This document shows positions 43,547-51,017 of a stretch of DNA of 64,000 nt, piece by piece (within the stretch, counting starts at the first letter, position 1; each line of letters starts with the position of its first letter). The notes beneath the pieces are model-generated. The model was not told the origin of the DNA. It was given only the letters and a program-made list of their open reading frames with translations, and did not search any database. The translations under genes were made by a program, and so were the position numbers. This DNA comes from CAYOUV01 sp963790075. GTDB lineage: Bacteria > Chloroflexota > Anaerolineae > Anaerolineales > Villigracilaceae. The stretch covers positions 124,001-188,000 of the forward strand of contig CAWBNG010000004.1 of the NCBI GenBank assembly GCA_963790075.1. The letters run 5' to 3'.

Positions 43547-43653
43547 AGCAATTCACCTCATAAATTAACATCAAAAACTGCTGGGTAAAAAGGCAGCCTC
43601 ACGAAGATCGAACCGCGCAAATTGGGATGGTGCACAGCCAAGCCCGGTCTGCA

Positions 43654-43716
43654 CTAGGTGGTTATACCGATGGTTGAATATCTTTTTCGATGGGAATATA
43701 AGCAGTATTTATTCAC
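43654..43716 (-). promoter_or_regulatory. Possible 20-codon leader peptide upstream of the Rieske operon
   Basis: A GTG at 43716 is preceded by a near-perfect ribosome-binding site (GGAGGTG) and opens a short frame ending in TAG. The codons include one Cys and two Thr at the end. The sequence GGAGGTGTTTTGCC recurs with one base less upstream of the hexaheme lipoprotein. It may be a translated leader; weak evidence. Confidence 0.25.
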
Positions 43717-44055
43717 GGCAAAACACCTCCAAGTTTCATTTATTCAGCCAATGAATGGCGACCGAGACTCTGTGGCGAAGCAGAATACTCGGAAATCGAA
43801 AAATTAATTCGGTATTTTATTTCTCCCAAACACCCGCGTCATCTATTTTGCGCAGCAATTTCGAACTGAAGCACCCATGTTCGATCGGGCACTTTAACTC
43901 ATTGGTATCGGGTGATAATCCGTAGAAAGCTGATTGGAGGGAAAATGCAGCTGTGAGGTATTGCAGAATATGGGCAGTTTCTGGTCTTCATTTGCATTCT
44001 CCTCAACGCAATTATAGATGGAAACGCTAATTTTGAAGTAATTATTAAGATGAGA

Positions 44056-44096
44056 TTAAAAAGAGTGCAGAATTAATGTGTCTGCACTCTTTTTAA
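44056..44096 (-). terminator. Terminator of the cytochrome b561-like operon
   Basis: A perfect 15-bp stem TTAAAAAGAGTGCAG/CTGCACTCTTTTTAA with an 11-base loop lies 12 bases past the stop at 44108. A/T runs on both sides give U-tracts in both directions. Confidence 0.9.
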
Positions 44097-44107
44097 TTAT
44101 TTGATGG

Positions 44108-45352
44108 CTACTTTTCGAGAGCGCCTTGATCGATCCAATCCGCGATTTGGGACAGTTCATCGGGGGTCAGCTGGCCGTAGTGGCCGCCGGCGGCCTGGAT
44201 CTGGTACAGCTTGCTGTTGGCCGAATCGCCGGGTACGATGACTGGCCCATCCTGCCCGCCTTGCATAGCCCCGGCATAGGTGGTCAGATTCAGGCCGCCC
44301 GAAACCCGGCTGGCGTTATGGCAGGTTAAGCATTTCTGGGCGAAGAGCGGTCCGGCGTATCCGTCCCAGGTGAGGCTAGGAGCATTGGGTCCGCTGGTAG
44401 CTGCCTCGCCGCCCGGGGTCGGGGTGGCAGTTGGCGTTTGCGTCGGAACCGGGGTGGCTGTGGGCGGCAGAGTCGGCAGCGGGGTAGGCGTCTCGGGCGC
44501 ATATACTGTGACTTGGATTGGCGCTGGCGGAATAGTCTTGATCGAGGACTGCTCGCCGTTGACGAAGCCGTATACACCTCCCAGCATGACGATCGCCAGT
44601 ACGCTCGCAATTGGATAATAGACTATCTGGCGTTTGCGTAGCACGGACGGGGCGACCGGACGCTCGGCAATGCCGGCCTTGAGGTCGGCTAGTTCGAGCG
44701 GATGCTCTTCCAGCATCTCTTCCTCGGTCAGTTTCCCGGTCCACATGGCTTTGTTGAAGCGTTTGAGATGCACGGCGTACATGTGCCAGACGATAATGGC
44801 CAGCACCGCCAGGATAGCTTCGGCGCCGTGGGCGGCCTTGGCCGCCGGGATAATCTCACCAGGTAGAAGCTTGACCGTGGTGATCGGGTTCCACATGGCG
44901 AAACCGGTCAGGCCCATGATGACCGTACCCCAGACCAGCGCCCAGTATTCCATTTTTTCTTCGAAGGTATATCGTCCCATCTGGGGGCGCGTTTTGGAAA
45001 GCCCAAAATTGTACATCAGGGCCTTCCAGCCGTCCTTGACATCCTGCAGACCAGGCAGGATCGAGATACTCTTTCTCAAAACAAAGAAGTGGTATCCCGC
45101 GAACAGGATATGCCAGATGGCGACCAGCATCAGCACGGTTGCGGCGGAATGATGGATCAAGCGTGCATTATCGATACCACCCACCAGACGTATGATGGCG
45201 ATCGATACGCCGTCCGTGGGGAATTTTTGCGGCAAACCGGTAAAAGCCAGGGTTGTGAAGGAAAGCAGCATCGCCAGGTGCTCGATCCGCGTAGGGAGCG
45301 AGAAGCGCGTGTAATTGCGGTGTTTCTTTGGAGCAGAGGTTGTCTTGGCCAT
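44108..45352 (-). CDS. Formate-dehydrogenase-gamma-like cytochrome b with C-terminal mono-heme module
   Basis: A 414-residue protein. Residues 1-240 have about four to five membrane helices with His residues placed as in FdnI/cytochrome b561-type subunits ('RLIHHSAATVLMLVAIWHIL', 'AIIVWHMYAVHLKRFNKAMW'), which hold two b hemes and exchange electrons with quinone. A fifth or sixth helix follows near 260. A Pro/Thr-rich linker then leads to one CLTCH heme site and the module 'GDSANSKLYQ', 'LTPDELSQIADWIDQGA'. Its start overlaps the stop of the nonaheme gene, so they form one complex. Confidence 0.83.
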   Translation of the reverse strand: MAKTTSAPKKHRNYTRFSLPTRIEHLAMLLSFTTLAFTGLPQKFPTDGVSIAIIRLVGGIDNARLIHHSAATVLMLVAIWHILFAGYHFFVLRKSISILPGLQDVKDGWKALMYNFGLSKTRPQMGRYTFEEKMEYWALVWGTVIMGLTGFAMWNPITTVKLLPGEIIPAAKAAHGAEAILAVLAIIVWHMYAVHLKRFNKAMWTGKLTEEEMLEEHPLELADLKAGIAERPVAPSVLRKRQIVYYPIASVLAIVMLGGVYGFVNGEQSSIKTIPPAPIQVTVYAPETPTPLPTLPPTATPVPTQTPTATPTPGGEAATSGPNAPSLTWDGYAGPLFAQKCLTCHNASRVSGGLNLTTYAGAMQGGQDGPVIVPGDSANSKLYQIQAAGGHYGQLTPDELSQIADWIDQGALEK

Positions 45353-46512
45353 TAGTGTTTTGCTCCTTTCCGGCGTTCGATCAGGCGTCGGATGATGTCT
45401 GAAATCACATAGATCAGCATGCCGCCCAGAACGGTTGGGATCATGATCTTATAGAACAGGTTGACGAAATAGACAATTGGGTGCTGCTCGGGGCTGGGAA
45501 TGTAGTGTCCCAGCCAGGCATCCGGGAAGCTGGCAGTCGCGTCAGGGTGGCAGCGCTGGCATTTCACCAGCAGGTTTTGTTTAATCGCGATACCTGTTTT
45601 AGGATCATTTACATTGGTAATATCGTGAACGCCATGACAGTCGGTGCAGACAGCTTTATTGGTAAAGGTATTCGGGGAAGTCTCTTCGAACAAGGTCACG
45701 GTCGTACCGTGGAAATCGGAAACGTAGGTGTTGAGCACCTGGGTGGATATGCCGTACTTGGACATGATGGCATTATTGGTATGGCATTTGGCGCACAGCA
45801 ATGGTGTGTCATTGCGGAATTGAGCCGTGGTCGGGTCCTGGATGTTGTGCACGCCGTGGCAGTCGATGCAGGTCGGCACGTCGGTGTTGCCTTCCTGGGT
45901 CAGGGCTGCGCCATGCACGCTGTTTTTATAGGTGATATAGATGGTGCTGTGGCAGCGGGCGCAGGTCTGCGGGATTTGCAGGCGCGCACTCGGCAGGAGC
46001 GCGCCTGTGGCAGGATCGGTGATGCGGGTCTGGGTATGCGGGTTGTGGCAGTCGGTGCAGACAGCCGCATTTTTATTGCCGCCAGCCAATGCCTTTTGAT
46101 GGACGCTGTCCAGGACTTTGTCGTATTGCTCGATGTGGCATTGCCTGCAGGTGGTGTAGAAGGTGGTGGCCACGTCGCGCAGCGTGTCGGCCTTCAATTC
46201 CGGATGCGGGAAAGTTTTGATGTTCGTGTGGCATTGCACGCAGGTGATGTTGTTCTCGGCGTGGACCGAGGCCGCGAAATGGTCAGCATCGATCGTAAGG
46301 TAAAGAACCTCGCCACTGGGCAGGGTTTTGGTCATACCTGGCTTGCCGTGGCAGTACAGGCAGGCTTCGTCGCTTGGTCCGGAGGTTTGTGGTTGTTGCG
46401 GCGCTGCATTGGCAGACATGCTGAACCCGGCGATGATCAATACCAGCAAGCCCAGGACGATGCCAACTGTTCGCAGGCGCTGTTTCCGAAATATGGTCAG
46501 TAAATTGCTCAT
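45352..46512 (-). CDS. Membrane-anchored nonaheme c-type cytochrome
   Basis: A 386-residue protein with an N-terminal signal/anchor (about residues 14-34) and a C-terminal helix ('IMIPTVLGGMLIYVISDIIR'). Nine CxxCH sites: CLYCH, CVQCH, CRQCH, CTDCH, CARCH, CIDCH, CAKCH, CTDCH and CQRCH. The 'CTDCHGVHDI' and 'CIDCHGVHNI' repeats show internal duplication of a heme-pair unit. It overlaps the b-type subunit, so electrons pass between quinone and this periplasmic wire. Confidence 0.85.
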   Translation of the reverse strand: MSNLLTIFRKQRLRTVGIVLGLLVLIIAGFSMSANAAPQQPQTSGPSDEACLYCHGKPGMTKTLPSGEVLYLTIDADHFAASVHAENNITCVQCHTNIKTFPHPELKADTLRDVATTFYTTCRQCHIEQYDKVLDSVHQKALAGGNKNAAVCTDCHNPHTQTRITDPATGALLPSARLQIPQTCARCHSTIYITYKNSVHGAALTQEGNTDVPTCIDCHGVHNIQDPTTAQFRNDTPLLCAKCHTNNAIMSKYGISTQVLNTYVSDFHGTTVTLFEETSPNTFTNKAVCTDCHGVHDITNVNDPKTGIAIKQNLLVKCQRCHPDATASFPDAWLGHYIPSPEQHPIVYFVNLFYKIMIPTVLGGMLIYVISDIIRRLIERRKGAKH

Positions 46513-46687
46513 TGCACGCTCCTGTGGTCGATGCCCTTCATTTTAGCAGAAGATAGTTGGGTGTCTACCCTCTTTTGGAATAATCGACCCTAAGGTTATC
46601 CCGGCGAATAGTTTGTGACAGCTTGCATTTTTTTGGGCAGTTCTCATTCAAAATAAAGCCCCAGGGAAAATGTAACAACCCGTTAGG

Positions 46688-46702
46688 TGTCCCATTGGGA
46701 CA
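46688..46702. promoter_or_regulatory. Candidate operator: inverted repeat TGTCCCA-N1-TGGGACA
   Basis: A perfect 7-bp inverted repeat with one central base, about 175 bases upstream of the nonaheme start at 46512. CGTCCCAT also occurs near 34780, upstream of the octaheme operon, so a shared regulator is possible. A single site cannot be assigned to a regulator. Confidence 0.35.
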
Positions 46703-46784
46703 TACACCCCAATTTTATGGATTTTTCCGGATTGCATAAGTGCTGAATATCACGAAAACGGTATGATTAGAGAAATGATAACGA

Positions 46785-46824
46785 TAAAAAACAGGGCTGG
46801 CATTGACCAGCCCTGTTTTTTTTT
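46785..46824. terminator. Terminator of the hexaheme lipoprotein gene
   Basis: A 10-bp stem ACAGGGCTGG/CCAGCCCTGT with a six-base loop, flanked by AAAAA on the left and a run of eight T on the right. The gene using it is on the minus strand (stop at 46846). Confidence 0.92.
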
Positions 46825-46845
46825 GCGTATTCTTTGCTGGGTTGC

Positions 46846-47853
46846 TTACTTCAACGCTTCCAAGGCTGCATCGAGCATAGCATTGGCGTAGGTCGAATTG
46901 TGCACACCCATGCTCTTGTCTTCCTCAACGAAGAGGTAGTTCCAGAGAGCAGCAGCTTGGGCTTCGGGATAGTCACCGACGACGATCACGCCATCTTTAT
47001 CGAGCAGACCCTTGGCTTGCAGGGCAGTCTTGACTTCCTCGAGTTTGCCCTCAACCTCAGTCTGTACGCCGTTGATGTCGAAGTCTGTGGCATCGGCATG
47101 GCAGGTTGTGCAGGTGGCAACATTCGGGGTGAAGCTGTGATTGGCGTCTGCGCCTGCGCCGCCCATGTGGCAGGTCACGCAGGTGTCTTCCACCATTGAG
47201 TAATGCGCGCTGGGTTTGCCTTCCACGCCACCCGCGCCGTTAACGCCGAGCAACATCGCGTCCACGGGCCCGTGATGGCCACCCCAGTGGGTGCTGTCAA
47301 CCGAGACCATGCCATCCGTCGCTGCCGGGAAGGCAGTCCGCGGCTGGTGGCAGTGAGCGCACAGGTTGCCCTGGCCGCCGTCGAAGCTCGCACCATCGAC
47401 CGCGATGAGCGCTACCGGGTCGGTGGACGCAAGCGCCCAGTCATCGCCGGTGTAGCTGGTGTGGATCTGGTGGCAGGCGCGGCAATCGATGCGGCTCGGG
47501 TTCACGAGCGCAGAATCTTGTGCGGCAGCATTATCGACTCCCGCTGCAATCGCGGCGCTGAAACCGCTGCCGGAGTGACAACCGGTGCAGGTCGCATTGT
47601 TACCTGCATGACTAAAGGCTGGCCCGCTCCCATGAAAGGACGTTTCCCAGGCTGTATCCTTGCCGGTGATCAGCGAGGTGTCATTGTGGCACGTGGTGCA
47701 GGATAGATCAGCAGTTGTCATGGCCGGGCCTGCGGGGCCTGCCGGGCCAGCGGGGCCTGCCGGGCCGGCAGGGCCGGCTGGCCCGGCGCATGCCGCCAAA
47801 ACGACTGCGGCGACGAGCAGCGTGCCGAAGAGAGCTATTTTTTTGATAGACAT
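46846..47853 (-). CDS. Hexaheme c-type lipoprotein on a collagen-like Gly-Pro-Ala stalk
   Basis: A 335-residue protein. The start at 47853 has AAGGAG upstream; a GTG at 47922 only adds a non-conserved leader. The signal ends in a lipobox ('VVLAAC'), so the mature Cys is lipidated and anchored to the membrane. Seven Gly-Pro-Ala triplets follow directly as a rigid spacer, then six CxxCH sites: CTTCH, CTGCH, CRACH, CAHCH, CVTCH and CTTCH. A helical tail of about 80 residues ends the chain. The spacer would hold the heme domain away from the membrane, suiting electron transfer across the envelope. It is its own transcription unit. Confidence 0.85.
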   Translation of the reverse strand: MSIKKIALFGTLLVAAVVLAACAGPAGPAGPAGPAGPAGPAGPAMTTADLSCTTCHNDTSLITGKDTAWETSFHGSGPAFSHAGNNATCTGCHSGSGFSAAIAAGVDNAAAQDSALVNPSRIDCRACHQIHTSYTGDDWALASTDPVALIAVDGASFDGGQGNLCAHCHQPRTAFPAATDGMVSVDSTHWGGHHGPVDAMLLGVNGAGGVEGKPSAHYSMVEDTCVTCHMGGAGADANHSFTPNVATCTTCHADATDFDINGVQTEVEGKLEEVKTALQAKGLLDKDGVIVVGDYPEAQAAALWNYLFVEEDKSMGVHNSTYANAMLDAALEALK

Positions 47854-48106
47854 TTGTGCAATCTCCTTAAGATTGGGTTCGATACGTAATTTGAAAGTGT
47901 AAGGGATTCCTCGGGCAAACACCTCCTTTGACGAGTCGATATGTCCAAAGCTTCACAAAAACAGTGAGACATATTAGGGTTATAAACCCAATTGAAATTA
48001 AAAACAAGTTAAAAACAGCGCAATCTACTGTGATGTTTGTCACACTCGGATGGGTACACTTAGAAGTAGGATTGGGGACCTGACTGGTGTAGAATACCCA
48101 ATAGAG

Positions 48107-49642
48107 ATGTACGCTACCGGTTTGCACTTTGATGTTTTGTTGGTTTTCTTTGTTTATGGCCTGGCCTTTGTTTTGATGGGCCTGGCAATAGCCTTGGAGT
48201 CCGGTCGTACCCCTGCGCTGGCGGGCAAAGGCTTACTGCATCCACTGGCAGCCTTTGGCGTTTTACATGGCGCCCATGAGTGGCTGGAACTTTTTTTGAT
48301 GCAAATCGTTTGGTTCGGGGAAACTTATCCGACCTGGACCGGTTGGTTTCGTGTGGCGTTGCTGACCGCTTCATTTATTGCACTGATCATTTATGGAATT
48401 GAGGCCTTTCGTCTGCCGCGCCATCGCCTGGAAGCGAACTCCATCGTCTACCTGGGTATTTTGTTCATCTACTTGATCGCGATTTTGACTGCTGTCGTAC
48501 TTACGGGAAGACCAGAAGGCCAATCGGATTTTGGCTTTTACGACACCCTGGTCCGTTATTTCATGGCGGTGCCGGGTGCAGCCCTGGCCGGCTGGGGATT
48601 GCGAGCCCAGTCGTTGCAGGCTCGTGACCAGGGACGGATTCTGCTGTCAAGATATTTGAATTGGGCCGCGCTCGCTTTTCTGATTTATGGCTTCACTCAA
48701 TTTTTCGTATCGCCCAATCTGATGGTCCCTGCGCGTTGGGTCAACTCGGAAGCTTTCCTGGCTTTAACGAAGGTACCAATCCAGTTGGTCCGGGCAGCTA
48801 TGGCTTTGGTGGTCATGATCGCGGTGCTGCGATCCATCCAGCAAGTGGAGCAAGAGCGCAAACACCAACTGTTGGCTGCTCAGCAAGCCCGCCTGGAAGC
48901 CCTCGAACAAATCCAGGATGAGCTGACCAGGCGCGAGAGCATGCGTCGTGAATTGTTGCGCCACATCGTGCAGGCGCAGGAAGACGAACGTGCCCGGATC
49001 GCTCGGGAATTGCACGATGAGACCGCCCAGGTGCTCTCCGCCTTTACTTTGGAACTGGCGACGCTGCGCAACAGCTTACGCCGACGCTCGGAGCTGACCC
49101 AGTTGGTGGATAGGTTGCAAGACCTCAGCCGCCGCATGTCCCAAGGTTTGTATCACTTGGTCCATGACTTGCGTCCGGCTCAACTCGACGACCTGGGATT
49201 GATTCCAGCCATCAAATATATTCTCGAACAGGATTGCTGCCCCAAGGGTGTGCAAGTCGATTTCACGATTGATGGTTCAGTACGCCGTTTTGATCCGCTG
49301 GTTGAGACCGTCTTGTTCCGTGTGGCCCAGGAGGCGCTGACCAACGTCGTCCGTCACTCCGGGACAAATCAAGCCAGGGTTGAAATCCATTATGAGAGCG
49401 GTTGTATCTGCCTGCGCGTGGCCGATGCCGGCGCGGGCTTTGATCCGACAGCCGTCTTCCATCCTCCTCGTGGTTGGGGAATTGCGGGCATGCGCGAACG
49501 GGTGGAGTCGGTCGGTGGAAAGTTACAGATCGAATCTGCTCCCGGAGACGGAACGCTGGTCGAAGCGTGTATCCCTGTCTCAGAAGTAGTCATAGGAGAA
49601 ATGGAGGGGAATGATGGAACCGATCAAGTTAATGCTGGTTGA
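48107..49642 (+). CDS. NarL-family membrane histidine kinase (second pair)
   Basis: About 511 residues from the ATG at 48107; an ATG at 48050 adds 19 residues with no similarity to the paralogue. Neither has a clear ribosome-binding site. The first half has about seven membrane helices, with the block 'FGVLHGAHEWLELFLM' matching 'FGLIHGLHEWVDMLDQ' of the kinase at 32593. The phospho-acceptor motif is 'ARELHDETAQVLSAFTLELA', followed by the HATPase segment 'FRVAQEALTNVVRHSGTNQA' and 'GIAGMRERVESVGG'. Its regulator gene overlaps the end. Confidence 0.88.
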   Translation: MYATGLHFDVLLVFFVYGLAFVLMGLAIALESGRTPALAGKGLLHPLAAFGVLHGAHEWLELFLMQIVWFGETYPTWTGWFRVALLTASFIALIIYGIEAFRLPRHRLEANSIVYLGILFIYLIAILTAVVLTGRPEGQSDFGFYDTLVRYFMAVPGAALAGWGLRAQSLQARDQGRILLSRYLNWAALAFLIYGFTQFFVSPNLMVPARWVNSEAFLALTKVPIQLVRAAMALVVMIAVLRSIQQVEQERKHQLLAAQQARLEALEQIQDELTRRESMRRELLRHIVQAQEDERARIARELHDETAQVLSAFTLELATLRNSLRRRSELTQLVDRLQDLSRRMSQGLYHLVHDLRPAQLDDLGLIPAIKYILEQDCCPKGVQVDFTIDGSVRRFDPLVETVLFRVAQEALTNVVRHSGTNQARVEIHYESGCICLRVADAGAGFDPTAVFHPPRGWGIAGMRERVESVGGKLQIESAPGDGTLVEACIPVSEVVIGEMEGNDGTDQVNAG

Positions 49643-50306
49643 CGATCACGATGTGGTACGAACCGGCTTGCGCTCATTCCTGCAATCGCAGGGAGGCTTC
49701 CAGGTGATTGCTGAGGCGCGAACCGGTGAAGAGGCCGTCCAGCGCGCAATGCAATACCAGCCGGATATCATCCTGATGGACATTACCATGCCCGGTATGG
49801 ATGGGCTGGAAGCCACGCGCCAGTTGAAAAAACTGGCTCCCAATTGTCTGATCCTGGCCCTGACCGTGCACGAAGATAAGCAGTATTTCATGGAGATGCT
49901 GGTGGCGGGTGCCTCGGGCTACATTACCAAGCAAGCCGCAGCCGACGAATTGGTGGCTGCCATCCAAGCCATTGCGGATGGGCACGTCTATCTGCAGCCG
50001 GCATTGGCCCGTTGGTTGCTGGATGATTACCAGCGCCTGTCCAAGAAAGTTGGGGCCTCGACCGTCCCGAAGCCGGAGGAAAGACCGGAAGACGTGGTCG
50101 GTCTGGAAGCCTTGAGCGCGCGCGAACGTCAGGTGCTCGAACTGGTTGGGCAGGGCCATAACAACCAGCACATCGGAAAAAATCTAGGGCTCAGCCCGAA
50201 GACAATCGCCCGTCACCGCGAGCGCATCATGAAAAAGCTCAATCTGCACTCTCGCACGGAACTGGTCAAGTTCGCCATCCGCACTGGATTGATTTCGTTG
50301 GATTAA
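49611..50306 (+). CDS. NarL/LuxR-type response regulator (second pair)
   Basis: A 231-residue regulator. The receiver contains 'MLVDDHDVVRTGLRSFLQSQ', the Asp in 'IILMDITMPGMDGLEATRQL' and the Lys in 'GYITKQAAADELV'. The LuxR domain includes 'LSARERQVLELVGQGHNNQH' and 'LSPKTIARHRERIMKKLNLH'. It is closely related to the 34064 regulator. Located between the cytochrome genes and ccm operon, it may co-ordinate them; inference only. Confidence 0.93.
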   Translation: MMEPIKLMLVDDHDVVRTGLRSFLQSQGGFQVIAEARTGEEAVQRAMQYQPDIILMDITMPGMDGLEATRQLKKLAPNCLILALTVHEDKQYFMEMLVAGASGYITKQAAADELVAAIQAIADGHVYLQPALARWLLDDYQRLSKKVGASTVPKPEERPEDVVGLEALSARERQVLELVGQGHNNQHIGKNLGLSPKTIARHRERIMKKLNLHSRTELVKFAIRTGLISLD

Positions 50307-50489
50307 AACGCAGGAGGGGCAGGGGGTAATTTTAATCCCGACTTAATAGGATAAAATAGGGTAATATTCGTGACATCTATCCAACCCCTTCTCAGCGTGT
50401 ATTAATCTAAATATGGAAAAATGAGACTCGCGGGATGGGGTCCTGCCAAAATCCTTTTTATCTTTACCAAATAACTCTGGAGGCAAAAC

Positions 50490-50993
50490 ATGAATAAGGT
50501 TTCGAGCCTTTTGCAAGGTCGCTTTAAATTCATTATGGGTGGCTTGTTGATTCTGGCTGCGGTGATTTATTTAATCGTATCTTCGACTCAGGCCAGCGCA
50601 GAATATTTTATGACCGTCGATGAATTAAAAGCCAAAGGGCAAAGCGTGGTTGATAAGAACCTGCGAGTCTCCGGTGCCGTGATCGGTGACACGATTCAAT
50701 ACGACGCCCAGTCTCTGACCCTGTCCTTTGAGGTGGCCCAAGTGACGGGCGACAACAAGGAGATCGAGGCCCAGGGCGGCCTGGCTGCGGTCTTGCACCA
50801 GGCCGTGATCGACCCTTCCCGTAACCGCGTCAAGATTGTCTATGTCGGTCCCAAACCTGACCTGCTGCGCGACGAAGCCCAGGCGATTGTCACTGGTCAT
50901 CTGGGTCCGGATGGCGTCTTCTACGCCGACGAACTGCTGCTTAAGTGCCCAACCAAATATGAAGAGGCAGTGCCACAGCAGGTTGACGGATAA
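50490..50993 (+). CDS. ccmE: Cytochrome c maturation heme chaperone CcmE, CxxxY variant
   Basis: A 167-residue protein with an N-terminal membrane helix (residues about 15-32) and a periplasmic OB-fold domain, the CcmE layout. CcmE holds heme covalently before passing it to CcmF. Canonical CcmE binds heme through His in 'HxxxY'; here the matching site is 'LKCPTKYEE', so Cys153 replaces His and Tyr157 is kept. This is the CxxxY form known from archaea and some sulfate reducers. The ATG has GGAGG upstream, and the operon starts here. Confidence 0.88.
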   Translation: MNKVSSLLQGRFKFIMGGLLILAAVIYLIVSSTQASAEYFMTVDELKAKGQSVVDKNLRVSGAVIGDTIQYDAQSLTLSFEVAQVTGDNKEIEAQGGLAAVLHQAVIDPSRNRVKIVYVGPKPDLLRDEAQAIVTGHLGPDGVFYADELLLKCPTKYEEAVPQQVDG

Positions 50994-51017
50994 CGGCAGT
51001 GATTACAGGAGATCATC

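Larger units (their letters stand above)
43547..44107. other. 561-bp non-coding interval upstream of the Rieske operon
   Basis: It should hold the promoter of the minus-strand Rieske operon and the terminator of the plus-side neighbour. I see a possible 20-codon leader frame on the minus strand (GTG at 43716 to TAG at 43654), preceded by GGAGGTGTTTTGCC. A second open stretch of about 28 codons lies closer to the Rieske start but matches nothing I know. No longer gene is visible on either strand. Confidence 0.45.
46513..46845. other. 333-bp interval between two minus-strand cytochrome genes
   Basis: It holds the terminator of the hexaheme gene (46785-46824) and the upstream region of the nonaheme operon. 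A 7-1-7 inverted repeat TGTCCCA-T-TGGGACA is at 46688-46702. No open frame of note. Confidence 0.6.

Noticed and set aside
43547..44107. Riboswitch upstream of the Rieske operon
   Set aside because: No known riboswitch core could be matched by eye; only a leader-like frame and small stems are visible.
45481..46503. Plus-strand frame of 340 codons
   Set aside because: Antisense of the nonaheme cytochrome gene, which has nine CxxCH motifs in the right frame.
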